From positions 10,790 through 17,924 of the forward strand of contig PFIF01000273.1 in assembly GCA_002782605.1 (NCBI GenBank): DNA of 7,135 nt. The letters are read 5' to 3'. Made by a program: the position numbers and the translations under genes. This document shows, one piece after another, positions 1-5,812 of this stretch. How positions within the stretch are numbered: the first letter of the stretch is position 1; every line of letters starts with the position of its first letter. The notes under the pieces are model-generated. The model did not search any database. It saw only the letters and a list, made by a program, of their open reading frames with translations, and was not told where the DNA came from. The stretch comes from Deltaproteobacteria bacterium CG_4_8_14_3_um_filter_43_13. GTDB taxonomy: Bacteria; Desulfobacterota; UBA8473.

Positions 1-3
1 CCA

Positions 4-471
4 TTAGTTTACACTGAAAAACCGAATACCCTGCAAAAGAAGGTTGGCATAAATTCCGGCAAACAAATCGTCCAGCACGATTCCGTATCCATTTTTAACC
101 CTCTTATCAAAGAAATTGGCAGGGAAGATTTTAAGTATATCGAATACCCTGAAGAAGAAAAAACCGAGAACAACATACAGGAGACTGCTTGGAACAAAGG
201 CCATTGTCACCATGAATCCAAATATCTCATCAATAACTATATGTTTGCTGTCATTTTCAACTAGTATCTTCTCTGCCTTATCCGAAATCAGCACAGCCAG
301 AAAGAACAGGAAGAGGGCTATAGTGGTATAGATGAAAGGATTGGGATTATAGATTATCAAGTATATCCCGATACCAACCAGCGTTCCGGCAGTTCCGGGG
401 GCAATAGGTGAATAACCGCTATAGGCTCCGGTTGCGACGAAGAGGATAACCCTCTTAAAAAAAGATGGCAT
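4..471 (-). CDS. pgpA: Phosphatidylglycerophosphatase A (PgpA)
   Basis: Predicted inner-membrane phosphatase of 155 aa that removes the phosphate from phosphatidylglycerophosphate to give phosphatidylglycerol. Seen in the sequence: GYSPIAPGTAGTL near residues 19-31, the acidic motif IVIDEIFG (78-85, D81/E82), FDILKIFPA (110-118) and GYGIVLDDLFAG (128-139, D134/D135). These are the conserved cytoplasmic motifs of the PgpA family, which is Mg2+-dependent. Hydrophobic stretches around 34-63, 85-108 and the C-terminus give the expected multi-span topology. The length is normal for the family and the stop (TAA) is complete at 4-6. The ATG at 471 is chosen because the family motif GYSP lies about 20 residues from the start; no clear Shine-Dalgarno precedes it. 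It follows spoIID on the same strand after a 305-base gap that holds a mobile repeat. In some related bacteria pgpA precedes cinA and recA, so those could lie beyond the left edge (inference). Confidence 0.95.
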   Translation of the reverse strand: MPSFFKRVILFVATGAYSGYSPIAPGTAGTLVGIGIYLIIYNPNPFIYTTIALFLFFLAVLISDKAEKILVENDSKHIVIDEIFGFMVTMAFVPSSLLYVVLGFFFFRVFDILKIFPANFFDKRVKNGYGIVLDDLFAGIYANLLLQGIRFFSVN

Positions 472-477
472 GTTTTT

Positions 478-506
478 AAGTTACAATTTTATTTCCACTT
501 TGTCAA
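478..506 (-). promoter_or_regulatory. Candidate promoter of pgpA
   Basis: A perfect -35 hexamer TTGACA (506-501) is followed after 17 bases by TAACTT (483-478), a poor -10 match. If used, transcription would begin at about the A of the pgpA ATG (471), giving a leaderless mRNA. That would fit the lack of a ribosome binding site in front of pgpA. The weak -10 keeps this tentative. Confidence 0.3.
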
Positions 507-624
507 TCGGTTTCGATTCTGGCAGCGACACAGACGAAGTTGCAAAGCACTCAATTTTTCGTCTCTTTTCCCACCAGGCTGTTGCTCTAAGTGCTTTTTA
601 AAAGAAGAAGTTAGGATCAGTGTC

Positions 625-630
625 CTTTAT
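625..630. repeat. Left copy of 6-bp target-site duplication
   Basis: CTTTAT directly abuts the left terminal inverted repeat of the element at 631-781. The same hexamer abuts its right end at 782-787. An exact flanking direct repeat is the usual footprint of DNA transposition. Confidence 0.7.
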
Positions 631-781
631 AGTAACCGTTCACGGTTGTCGGTTCACAGTTCACAGTAATTACAACAGCAGGCTTAAGCCCGCTGTTATT
701 ATGCAACGATTGAAGGAATTCTCCTCTACCTTCTGTTTTTTTCAACCGTGAACCGATAACTGTAAACTGTGAACGGTTACT
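631..781. mobile_element. MITE-like element, 151 bp, with 13-bp inverted ends
   Basis: The ends are perfect inverted repeats: AGTAACCGTTCAC (631-643) and GTGAACGGTTACT (769-781). A second inverted pair lies inside: TCGGTTCAC (649-657) / GTGAACCGA (748-756). Both arms are built from GTTCAC-rich units. The middle holds a near-perfect 24-bp palindrome (674-697), AACAGC-A-GGCTTAAGCC-C-GCTGTT, with one mismatched pair. CTTTAT is duplicated exactly on either side. No coding capacity is visible, so it would depend on a transposase elsewhere. The element overlaps the 3' end of the spoIID gene and supplies its stop codon. Terminal inverted repeats, a flanking duplication and small size are the defining traits of MITEs; the assignment to any transposase family is unknown. 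Confidence 0.7.
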
Positions 782-1799
782 CTTTATGCAACTGTATTTC
801 TGTTCCGGGATAAAAGAAGGAAAGGATTTCCCTGTAATTTTTGCCTTTTTTTGCCATTTCAAGGGTACTCCACTGGCAGAGACCAACGCCGTGACCGTGA
901 CCCTTACCCTTAAAGATTATCGAATCGCCATCTCTTATCATACTGAAATTGGTACTCGGAACTCTCTGCCAGCCAAGCAGTCTTCTTAACTCAGTGGCCC
1001 TAAGTGTGATTTGCTCTGATTCAGTATTGATCTCTAATTCATTTATCCTGCCGGTTGATGTATAGGATATTATTCCTATCTCTTTTATACCTGATATGTT
1101 TAATCCCTTTTCTATCTCTGACATCTGGATATTCCTCTCCCATACCCAGTATGGAGAAGACTCGCAGCTTGATTCTACTGACACGAGATAGGGATAGCTT
1201 TTCCCAAATACATTCTCAGGAACCTCTGTCTTGCCGCCGCATGTTGAGTGATAAAGAGCCTCTATTGGTTTACCGTTAAATGTGAGTATCTCACCAGAGG
1301 TTTTCTCTACTGCATACGCTATTCTCGCATTAGGAGAGTTTCCTTTATATGCCTGGTGCAGCACAGATGAGGTAAGATGATAACAAGAATGTTCCTTCGC
1401 CTTTTTATGATATACGGCATATGTCCTGGCAACAACAGCCTGTGCCTTAATCGCCTCCATTTCCCAGCTCTTTCCAGCCTCAGCTATAACAACATCCTTA
1501 ACATAATCCTCAAGGGGTATTTCATTTATGACATACAGCCTATTTTTCCCCTTCCATATCTCAATTTGGCCTGTATAATAAACTCCGTTTGCAAGGGGGG
1601 TATTTTTTGTATTATTGCCGATTTTTTTCAATTGCTCATCTTTACCAGGGATGCTGGGATATTTTTGATCTATTATCAGCACCCGTATCTTATCAGCAAA
1701 AGCCGCATCAGGACAAAAAACCTGATTTAAGCAAAAAAGAGATAAGGAGATAAAGACAAGAAGGATTGACCTTATTGTTTGTAAAAAACAGCTTCCCAT
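777..1799 (-). CDS. SpoIID/LytB-domain protein, exported peptidoglycan hydrolase-like
   Basis: Predicted secreted protein of 340 aa with a SpoIID/LytB domain. Family members are lytic transglycosylases that cut glycan strands (SpoIID) or amidase enhancers (LytB). A signal peptide is visible: a hydrophobic core at about 11-29, then AFA before Asp36 as a likely cleavage site. Domain motifs in order: NEIPLEDYVKDVVIAEAG (92-109; E107 aligns with the proposed catalytic Glu of SpoIID), SWEMEAIKAQAVVARTYA (111-128), HQAYKG (148-153), HSTCGGKTE (184-192), VFGKSYPYL (198-205) and GHGHGVGLCQWS (300-311). The ATG at 1799 is preferred over a TTG directly before it. The gene lies 47 bases after cca. No sporulation gene is nearby, so a role in vegetative cell-wall remodelling is more likely than engulfment. 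The last codons lie on a MITE-like insertion: the natural ending was probably Lys-Gly-His-stop and is now Lys-Glu-stop. Confidence 0.88.
   Translation of the reverse strand: MGSCFLQTIRSILLVFISLSLFCLNQVFCPDAAFADKIRVLIIDQKYPSIPGKDEQLKKIGNNTKNTPLANGVYYTGQIEIWKGKNRLYVINEIPLEDYVKDVVIAEAGKSWEMEAIKAQAVVARTYAVYHKKAKEHSCYHLTSSVLHQAYKGNSPNARIAYAVEKTSGEILTFNGKPIEALYHSTCGGKTEVPENVFGKSYPYLVSVESSCESSPYWVWERNIQMSEIEKGLNISGIKEIGIISYTSTGRINELEINTESEQITLRATELRRLLGWQRVPSTNFSMIRDGDSIIFKGKGHGHGVGLCQWSTLEMAKKGKNYREILSFFYPGTEIQLHKE
782..787. repeat. Right copy of 6-bp target-site duplication
   Basis: CTTTAT follows the right inverted repeat of the 631-781 element and matches 625-630 exactly. It lies inside the spoIID coding sequence and contributes bases to its His and Lys codons, two and one codons before the Glu that precedes the stop. 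Confidence 0.7.
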
Positions 1800-1818
1800 C
1801 AATAAGATTCCATGGTTA

Positions 1819-1848
1819 AGTATGGGTACGGTGCGCCGTACCCATACT
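1819..1848. repeat. 30-bp perfect palindromic repeat over the cca stop codon
   Basis: AGTATGGGTACGG (1819-1831) and CCGTACCCATACT (1836-1848) are exact inverted repeats around a TGCG centre. The right arm covers two bases of the cca stop codon (1847-1849). Neither strand has a T-run after the stem, so it is not a typical intrinsic terminator, though as RNA it would be a very stable hairpin between cca and spoIID. No flanking duplication is visible. It looks like a dispersed REP-type palindrome (inference). Confidence 0.75.
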
Positions 1849-3289
1849 AAAACGGGTTTAATGATTTGAGCAGATCCTTTGCCTCTTCTTTAGTTGATAT
1901 TAGCCCTTCTATCTCTGCCTCTCTGGTTATAGACAGCAGCCTTCCCACCTCTTTCCCCTCGATAATTCCCATCAGCTCCATTATCTCTTTTCCATTCAGT
2001 AACGGCTTTTCAGGCACCTTGAGCCAATCCTCGAAATAGTATCTTAAAAAGTCTCGTATTATAGCCAAAAGAGGGGCAGTTTGTCCTGCATCAGTACCTG
2101 TTCTGCTTGCTAATCCATCGGCCAGGGATAAGAGAAGACAGTCTATACCGTCTTTATCCATGTCTCGGAAAAAACGGGATTTGGCGCGCTGACTGATCCT
2201 TGTCGACTTGGATAGATTTAGGACCCGCATGTGGTTTTTGGTTACATTTGCAATAACCTTTCTTGCCTTATGGCCAAGTTTAAGCCTCTTGGCAATGGTT
2301 TTGTTGATTTCTTCGCCAACCCTGTCGTGTCCTAAGAACCGGACCTTTTCACCGTCATAACTTTTGGTCTCAACCTTTCCTGAGTCGTGCAGGAAGGCAA
2401 TGAATTTTATAAGGTTATTCCTGTAAATATTTCTCTCTAACTCTTCATCAAAGTGTATTTTGAGAACGGAGGTATGATCGGGAAAATACTCAGAGGAGTT
2501 TGATAAAATAGATTCTGTAAATTCTATGGTTTTTACAGCGTGATCAAATAGATTATAGTCGTGGTGTTCACCCTGGTCTGTATCCTTCCAGGGATTTATC
2601 TCCGGTAATATGGTATTCAGCAGCCCTAAACTGTCCAGCTTCTCGATATGCCGGAATGCGTGCGGTGCATCCAGTATCAGAAACAGCTCGTCTCTGATCC
2701 TTTCCCATGAAGAGTCGACCAAAAGCCCCCTTTTTTGCCTGATAAGCCTTTCCGTTTTATCCTCTATAGTAAAGTTGGTTACTGCGGAGATTCTTACTGC
2801 CCGAAGCAGACGAAGAGAGTCATCATCGAATACTCTGGAAGAGCAAGCCCTGATTGCCCCCTTTTCGATATCATCCAGTCCGTTCAGGGGGTCTATTATC
2901 TTAATCTCGTCTTTCTCAAAGAGGTCTTGTATATTAATGGCCATGGAATTTATGGTGAAATCCCTCTCTATCAAATCTTTCCCAATATCAGCCCCCCTAA
3001 ATCTGGAGAAGTCTATATCTATGGACCGGCTATTCTCATTAATGGTTACACGATAATGCCCCCGCTGTGGGTCCAGAGAGAAAAAGCTGCCCTTTACTTT
3101 ATCGGCAAAGCCCCTGGCGGTACTCTGTACATCACCCTCCATGGCAAAGTCAAAATCCTTTTCAAGTCGAGATGATAAAAGTAAATTTCGTATGGCCCCA
3201 CCCACCAAGAATATCGATATGCCCAACTCTTTGGATATACTATAGGCATTTTTTAGAATATAAGATCGGGTTAATTCCTTGATGTTCAT
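1847..3289 (-). CDS. cca: tRNA nucleotidyltransferase/poly(A) polymerase family protein with HD domain
   Basis: Predicted 480-aa class II nucleotidyltransferase that adds or repairs the 3' CCA (or part of it) of tRNAs in the cytoplasm. Head-domain motifs: FLVGGAIRNLLL (27-38), the metal-binding pair in KDFDFAMEGDV (44-54, D45/D47), RGHYRVT (76-82), ERDFTINSMAIN (108-119) and DPLNGLDDIEKGAIRA (133-148). DDSLRLLRAVR (156-166) fits the EDxxR nucleobase-recognition region. A C-terminal HD phosphohydrolase-type domain follows: LFDH (247-250), AFLHDSGK (298-305) and GHDRVGEE (320-327). The ATG at 3289 gives the usual N-terminus; no clear Shine-Dalgarno precedes it. It begins 39 bases after hisD ends, so co-transcription is likely. 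Sequence alone does not separate a full CCA-adding enzyme from a CC- or A-adding one or a poly(A) polymerase. The tRNA-Sec in this window already encodes its CCA, so here the enzyme would serve repair. Confidence 0.88.
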   Translation of the reverse strand: MNIKELTRSYILKNAYSISKELGISIFLVGGAIRNLLLSSRLEKDFDFAMEGDVQSTARGFADKVKGSFFSLDPQRGHYRVTINENSRSIDIDFSRFRGADIGKDLIERDFTINSMAINIQDLFEKDEIKIIDPLNGLDDIEKGAIRACSSRVFDDDSLRLLRAVRISAVTNFTIEDKTERLIRQKRGLLVDSSWERIRDELFLILDAPHAFRHIEKLDSLGLLNTILPEINPWKDTDQGEHHDYNLFDHAVKTIEFTESILSNSSEYFPDHTSVLKIHFDEELERNIYRNNLIKFIAFLHDSGKVETKSYDGEKVRFLGHDRVGEEINKTIAKRLKLGHKARKVIANVTKNHMRVLNLSKSTRISQRAKSRFFRDMDKDGIDCLLLSLADGLASRTGTDAGQTAPLLAIIRDFLRYYFEDWLKVPEKPLLNGKEIMELMGIIEGKEVGRLLSITREAEIEGLISTKEEAKDLLKSLNPF

Positions 3290-3328
3290 TTTATGTGATT
3301 GGAGAGATAGTGTTTGGGCAACAGCCTG

Positions 3329-4627
3329 TTAAGACTCGTCCTCTTTTACCCTCTGTTCCACAGATTGGGCATGGGCATCAAACCCTTCCATCCGGGCAAT
3401 TTGGATGGTATTCTGCCCCACCCTTTTTAAAGCTTTCTGGGAGAAGGAGACTATACTGGATTTCTTTATAAAATCGTCTACGCTGAGGGGGGAGTTGAAG
3501 CGGGCTGTTCCACTGGTGGGGAGTGTATGATTAGTGCCTGCTAAATAGTCTCCCACGGCCACTGGAGAGGTATGACCAAGAAAGATTGCCCCTGCATTCC
3601 TTATCTGGCTCAGGATTTCAAATGGTCTTTCTATAGCCAATTCAAGGTGTTCAGGGGCTAGCCTATTGGCGAGTTCGATGGATTCATTGATATCTTTTGT
3701 TATGATTATGGCACCGTTATTTTCAATGGATGATTTGGCAATTACCTTTCTTTCAAGGCTCTCTAGCTGTTTATAAAGTTCGGTTTCCACCTTCTTTGCA
3801 AAATCATAAGAGTCTGTAATAAGAAGGGATGCTGACATCTCATCATGTTCTGCCTGGGACAGTAGATCAGCAGCAACGAATGCTGGTGATCCGCTTCCAT
3901 CAGATATAATCAGGAGTTCACTTGGCCCTGCAATCATATCAATATCAACCTCGCCAAAGACCAATCTTTTAGCACAGGAGACGTATGCGTTTCCCGGCCC
4001 TACTATTTTATCAACCCTGGGTATAGTCTTGGTTCCATAAGCGAGGGCAGCTATAGCTTGAGCACCGCCAACCTTGAATATGCTATTTACACCGGCGATA
4101 CTCGCAGCAATTAAGACATAAGGGCTTATCTTACCGTTGGAGGCAGGGGTAGCCATCACTACCTCCTGCACACCAGCTACCCTGGCTGGAATGGCATTCA
4201 TCAAAACCGATGAAGGGTACGACGCCTTGCCACCCGGTATATAGATACCGACTTTTTCTATGGGGTTAATCATCTGCCCCAGGATTATCCCCTCTTCCTC
4301 AGTTGTGATCCACGAGTTTTGGATCTGTTTTTTATGAAACCTTTCAATCCTACCGGCGGCAAATTTAAGCACCTCAATATCACTGTTATTAACACTGTTA
4401 AAGGCCTCTTCTATCTCTTTTTCACTAACCTTCAGAATTGAGGGTGTTAATCTCGATTTATCATACTTTTCTGTGTAGTCAATAACCGCTTTGTCCCCTT
4501 TATCCTTCACATCTCTAAGGATAGCCTGAACCGTTTCTTCCACTGTCTCATTAATGAGTTTTCCCCTTTTTAATATCCGTTCAATGTTAGTTAAAAAATT
4601 GGTATCCTCGGTACTCAATATCTTCAT
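3329..4627 (-). CDS. hisD: Histidinol dehydrogenase
   Basis: Predicted cytoplasmic enzyme of 432 aa that carries out the last two steps of histidine synthesis, L-histidinol to L-histidine with two NAD+. With the start at 4627 the key residues fall at or within one residue of their E. coli HisD numbers: zinc ligands Q258 and H261 (in LLSQAEHDE), D360 (VAVGDYLAG) and H419 (EGFDAHAQ), and the catalytic pair E326/H327 (APEHLEL). GPGNAYV (210-216), AGPSELLIISD (233-243) and NHTLPTSGTAR (366-376) are also present. The reading frame extends 24 codons upstream to a TTG at 4699, but that stretch is repeat sequence; MKILSTEDTN is the sensible start, with a weak purine run (AAGAAAG) ahead of it. No other his gene is visible. 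It is followed closely by cca. Confidence 0.97.
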   Translation of the reverse strand: MKILSTEDTNFLTNIERILKRGKLINETVEETVQAILRDVKDKGDKAVIDYTEKYDKSRLTPSILKVSEKEIEEAFNSVNNSDIEVLKFAAGRIERFHKKQIQNSWITTEEEGIILGQMINPIEKVGIYIPGGKASYPSSVLMNAIPARVAGVQEVVMATPASNGKISPYVLIAASIAGVNSIFKVGGAQAIAALAYGTKTIPRVDKIVGPGNAYVSCAKRLVFGEVDIDMIAGPSELLIISDGSGSPAFVAADLLSQAEHDEMSASLLITDSYDFAKKVETELYKQLESLERKVIAKSSIENNGAIIITKDINESIELANRLAPEHLELAIERPFEILSQIRNAGAIFLGHTSPVAVGDYLAGTNHTLPTSGTARFNSPLSVDDFIKKSSIVSFSQKALKRVGQNTIQIARMEGFDAHAQSVEQRVKEDES

Positions 4628-4665
4628 GTTATTGGTTCTTTCTTGATGAGTGTGAAGTTTGAAGC

Positions 4666-4734
4666 GAGCTAAAGTGTCTAAAGTTACATAAAAAATCAAA
4701 AACTTTAGGGATTTCCCACTTTAGTTCACTTTAG
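4666..4734. repeat. Cluster of CTAAAGT/ACTTTAG heptamers in nested inverted order
   Basis: Five copies of one heptamer lie within 66 bases: CTAAAGT at 4669-4675 and 4678-4684, and its reverse complement ACTTTAG at 4702-4708, 4718-4724 and 4728-4734. The inner pair forms CTAAAGTT (4678-4685) / AACTTTAG (4701-4708) with a 15-base loop. The outer pair matches 10 of 11 (4666-4676 with 4717-4727). It sits between tatA and hisD, 40 to 110 bases before the hisD start, and would fold in a hisD leader transcript. A further single copy lies at 5595-5601 in the cold-shock leader. It may be a dispersed intergenic repeat or an operator array. Confidence 0.65.
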
Positions 4735-4760
4735 GCACTTTTCTTCTTTATGCGGGTTAG

Positions 4761-4789
4761 GGTATAAATCTCAGGTGATGATAAAGCAA
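4761..4789 (-). promoter_or_regulatory. Weak candidate promoter of hisD
   Basis: TTGCTT (4789-4784) and TATACC (4766-4761) are separated by 17 bases on the minus strand, upstream of the heptamer cluster and hisD. Both hexamers are only partial matches, so hisD could instead be read through from tatA; no terminator is visible after tatA. Confidence 0.25.
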
Positions 4790-4828
4790 GAGGATGAAAT
4801 AGAAGAAAGGATTTTTATGCAGTTGTCT

Positions 4829-5026
4829 TTAATTATCCTTGATCTCTTTATTTTCCTCTTTATTATTGGGGGTAACATCTATTTCATCTTTACCAGAAGT
4901 TGCTTTTTTGAAGTTTCTTATCGCTTTTCCGAGGCCGCTTCCAATCTCAGGCAATTTGCCTGCCCCAAAGATGATCATGATAATGACCAGAATAATAATT
5001 AACTCTGGCATGCCAATGCCAAACAT
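4829..5026 (-). CDS. tatA: Sec-independent protein translocase subunit TatA
   Basis: Predicted 65-aa membrane protein of the twin-arginine translocase, which exports folded, often cofactor-bearing proteins. The protein shows the standard plan: a very short N-terminus ([10 protein letters not shown]), one membrane helix at about 8-20, the hinge [10 protein letters not shown] (20-29), an amphipathic helix ([14 protein letters not shown], 29-42) and a short charged tail. The small size favours TatA/TatE over TatB. The ATG at 5026 follows a good Shine-Dalgarno, GGGAGG (5038-5033), with 6 bases between. A strong hairpin (5043-5070) ends just before that site. tatC is not in the window, so this is either a stand-alone tatA or part of a split tat set. 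Confidence 0.95.
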   Translation of the reverse strand: MFGIGMPELIIILVIIMIIFGAGKLPEIGSGLGKAIRNFKKATSGKDEIDVTPNNKEENKEIKDN

Positions 5027-5042
5027 TGCTGCCTCCCTTCAA

Positions 5043-5070
5043 AGTTTGGTTCCTAATTGAAAACCAAACT
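5043..5070 (-). promoter_or_regulatory. Hairpin in the tatA leader
   Basis: AGTTTGGTT and AACCAAACT form a perfect 9-bp stem (5043-5051 with 5062-5070) and a 10-base loop. It ends about 5 bases before the tatA Shine-Dalgarno. The T-run expected of a terminator is absent in the minus direction. It could shape translation of tatA, shield the 5' end, or be a dispersed repeat. A GC-rich run follows upstream (5071-5094), with GGGG and CCCC blocks able to pair. Confidence 0.5.
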
Positions 5071-5129
5071 AGGGGACTTGGGGTCTGCCCCCATATCCTT
5101 TATCGGATTAAAAGCCGATTATTTACTTT

Positions 5130-5225
5130 TGGCGGAAGTGAATGGGAATCGAACCCACCGCGGGCATCCTATACCCGCCACTGGATTTGAAGTCCAGGAG
5201 GCCCACCAGTAGCCTAGTCACTTCC
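5130..5225 (-). tRNA. selC: tRNA-Sec (anticodon UCA)
   Basis: This is a 96-nt selenocysteine tRNA including an encoded CCA. Acceptor strands GGAAGTGA (5225-5218) and TCACTTCC (5141-5134) pair over 8 bp, with discriminator G and CCA at 5133-5130. The anticodon stem-loop is CTGGA-CTTCAAA-TCCAG with anticodon TCA at 5190-5188. The long variable arm GCGGGT/GCCCGC closes a 7-base loop. The T arm is GTGGG-TTCGATT-CCCAT with one G-T pair. The 8+5 acceptor/T-arm arrangement, long variable arm and UCA anticodon are specific to bacterial tRNA-Sec. It is charged with serine, converted by SelA and delivered to UGA codons by SelB. It has its own promoter and lies alone between the cold-shock gene's terminator and tatA; no sel gene is nearby. 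Confidence 0.97.
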
Positions 5226-5232
5226 ATTTCTG

Positions 5233-5260
5233 ATTCTATCAATTATTGGTCTATTGTCAA
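5233..5260 (-). promoter_or_regulatory. Promoter of selC
   Basis: A perfect TTGACA (5260-5255) and TAGAAT (5238-5233, 5 of 6 to consensus) are spaced by 16 bases. Only 7 bases separate the -10 box from the first base of the tRNA, so the predicted start of transcription is at or within a base or two of the mature 5' end. Confidence 0.75.
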
Positions 5261-5296
5261 CTTAAATTTTTTGTGAAACTTTCTTCTTTATAAAAT

Positions 5297-5339
5297 AAAA
5301 AAGGGCACTCTATCATAATTCGATAGAATGCCCTTTTTT
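5297..5339 (-). terminator. Intrinsic terminator after the cold-shock gene
   Basis: AAAAAAGGGCA plus TCTATC (5297-5314) pairs with GATAGA plus TGCCCTTTTTT (5322-5339), with one C/A mismatch (5308/5328) and a 7-base loop. In the minus direction the stem ends in a T-run, and it begins 16 bases after the cold-shock stop codon. The A/T tracts on both sides could make it bidirectional. It separates the cold-shock gene from selC. Confidence 0.9.
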
Positions 5340-5354
5340 GGTTAGAACGGTGAG

Positions 5355-5555
5355 TTACATTCTAGTAACATTTACCGCAGCAGGGCCTTTTTTGCCTTGC
5401 TCTACGTCAAAGGTAACCCTGTCGCCTTCAGAGAGAGATTTGAACCCAGTTGCATTGATTCCTGAGTGATGAATAAATACATCTGTTCCATCTTCTTGCT
5501 CAATAAAGCCGTAGCCTTTGCGGTCATCAAACCACTTCACGGTTCCATTAGCCAT
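5355..5555 (-). CDS. Cold-shock protein, CspA family
   Basis: Predicted 66-aa single cold-shock domain protein, an RNA/ssDNA chaperone of the cytoplasm that melts mRNA structure. Typical sequence throughout: [16 protein letters not shown] (3-18) with RNP1 (KGYGFIEQ, 13-20), RNP2 (DVFIHHSGI, 25-33), then [20 protein letters not shown]. The length is normal for the family. The ATG at 5555 follows an ideal Shine-Dalgarno, AAGGAGG (5570-5564), with 8 bases between. It is a single-gene unit: a candidate promoter lies about 130 bases upstream and a strong terminator directly downstream. Whether this copy is cold-induced or constitutive cannot be told from sequence, although the long structured leader resembles regulated csp genes. 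Confidence 0.97.
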   Translation of the reverse strand: MANGTVKWFDDRKGYGFIEQEDGTDVFIHHSGINATGFKSLSEGDRVTFDVEQGKKGPAAVNVTRM

Positions 5556-5644
5556 AGTGACATCCTCCTTTCACTAAAATTTACATCGTTCCAAACTTTA
5601 GGTTGCCACTTTTGACAAATGGATCTTCCCTTCAGAACGAAACC

Positions 5645-5669
5645 AGCTCGCCTAAATAAAAGGCAAGCT
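5645..5669 (-). promoter_or_regulatory. Hairpin in the cold-shock gene leader
   Basis: AGCTTGCCT (5669-5661) pairs with AGGCGAGCT (5653-5645) over 9 bp with one G-T pair and a 7-base A/T loop. It lies just after the predicted transcription start, near the 5' end of a leader of about 125 bases. Long structured leaders are a known trait of cold-induced csp mRNAs, where they control stability and translation. Confidence 0.5.
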
Positions 5670-5686
5670 TTTATACTTGGTTTTTA

Positions 5687-5715
5687 ATGATAATGTGTTT
5701 TTTAATTAAAATCAA
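5687..5715 (-). promoter_or_regulatory. Candidate promoter of the cold-shock gene
   Basis: TTGATT (5715-5710) and TATCAT (5692-5687) are spaced by exactly 17 bases in very A/T-rich DNA (5690-5750). Transcription would start near 5680 and give a leader of about 125 bases. Confidence 0.5.
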
Positions 5716-5812
5716 GTTTTATTTTAAATTAAATTACAATAGCTGCTTTTTCAATAGGGATGGCAAGTCAGAGGTTCCCTTTTGCACTTTTGTCTGTCCC
5801 TAAATTGCTCGG

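Larger units (their letters stand above)
472..776. other. Gene-free stretch between spoIID and pgpA
   Basis: No credible coding sequence lies here. Going up from pgpA it holds the candidate pgpA promoter (478-506), an 8-bp inverted pair AAAGCACT (544-551) / AGTGCTTT (590-597) with a 38-base spacer, and most of the MITE-like element (631-781). The 120 bases between the promoter and the element show nothing else I can support. Confidence 0.7.

Noticed and set aside
617..886. Minus-strand open frame of 89 codons overlapping the 3' end of spoIID
   Set aside because: It reads through the MITE-like element in another frame and has no family features.
1377..1730. Plus-strand open frame of 117 codons opposite spoIID
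   Set aside because: Shadow of the signal peptide and N-terminal domain of the SpoIID protein; no protein family character.
2610..3175. Two overlapping plus-strand open frames of about 147 codons opposite the tRNA nucleotidyltransferase gene
   Set aside because: They are antisense shadows of a gene with full family motifs, show no recognisable domain and lack ribosome binding sites.
4628..4699. N-terminal extension of HisD from a TTG at 4699
   Set aside because: The 24 extra residues come from repeat DNA; the ATG at 4627 gives catalytic residues at E. coli-like positions.
4775..5002. Plus-strand open frame with a hydrophobic segment opposite tatA
   Set aside because: Its hydrophobic run mirrors the TatA membrane helix on the other strand, as antisense frames of such codons often do; no supporting signals.
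5061..5130. Genomic island attached to the 3' end of selC
   Set aside because: selC is an integration site in some enterobacteria, but there is no integrase or repeated tRNA 3' end here, and tatA follows directly.
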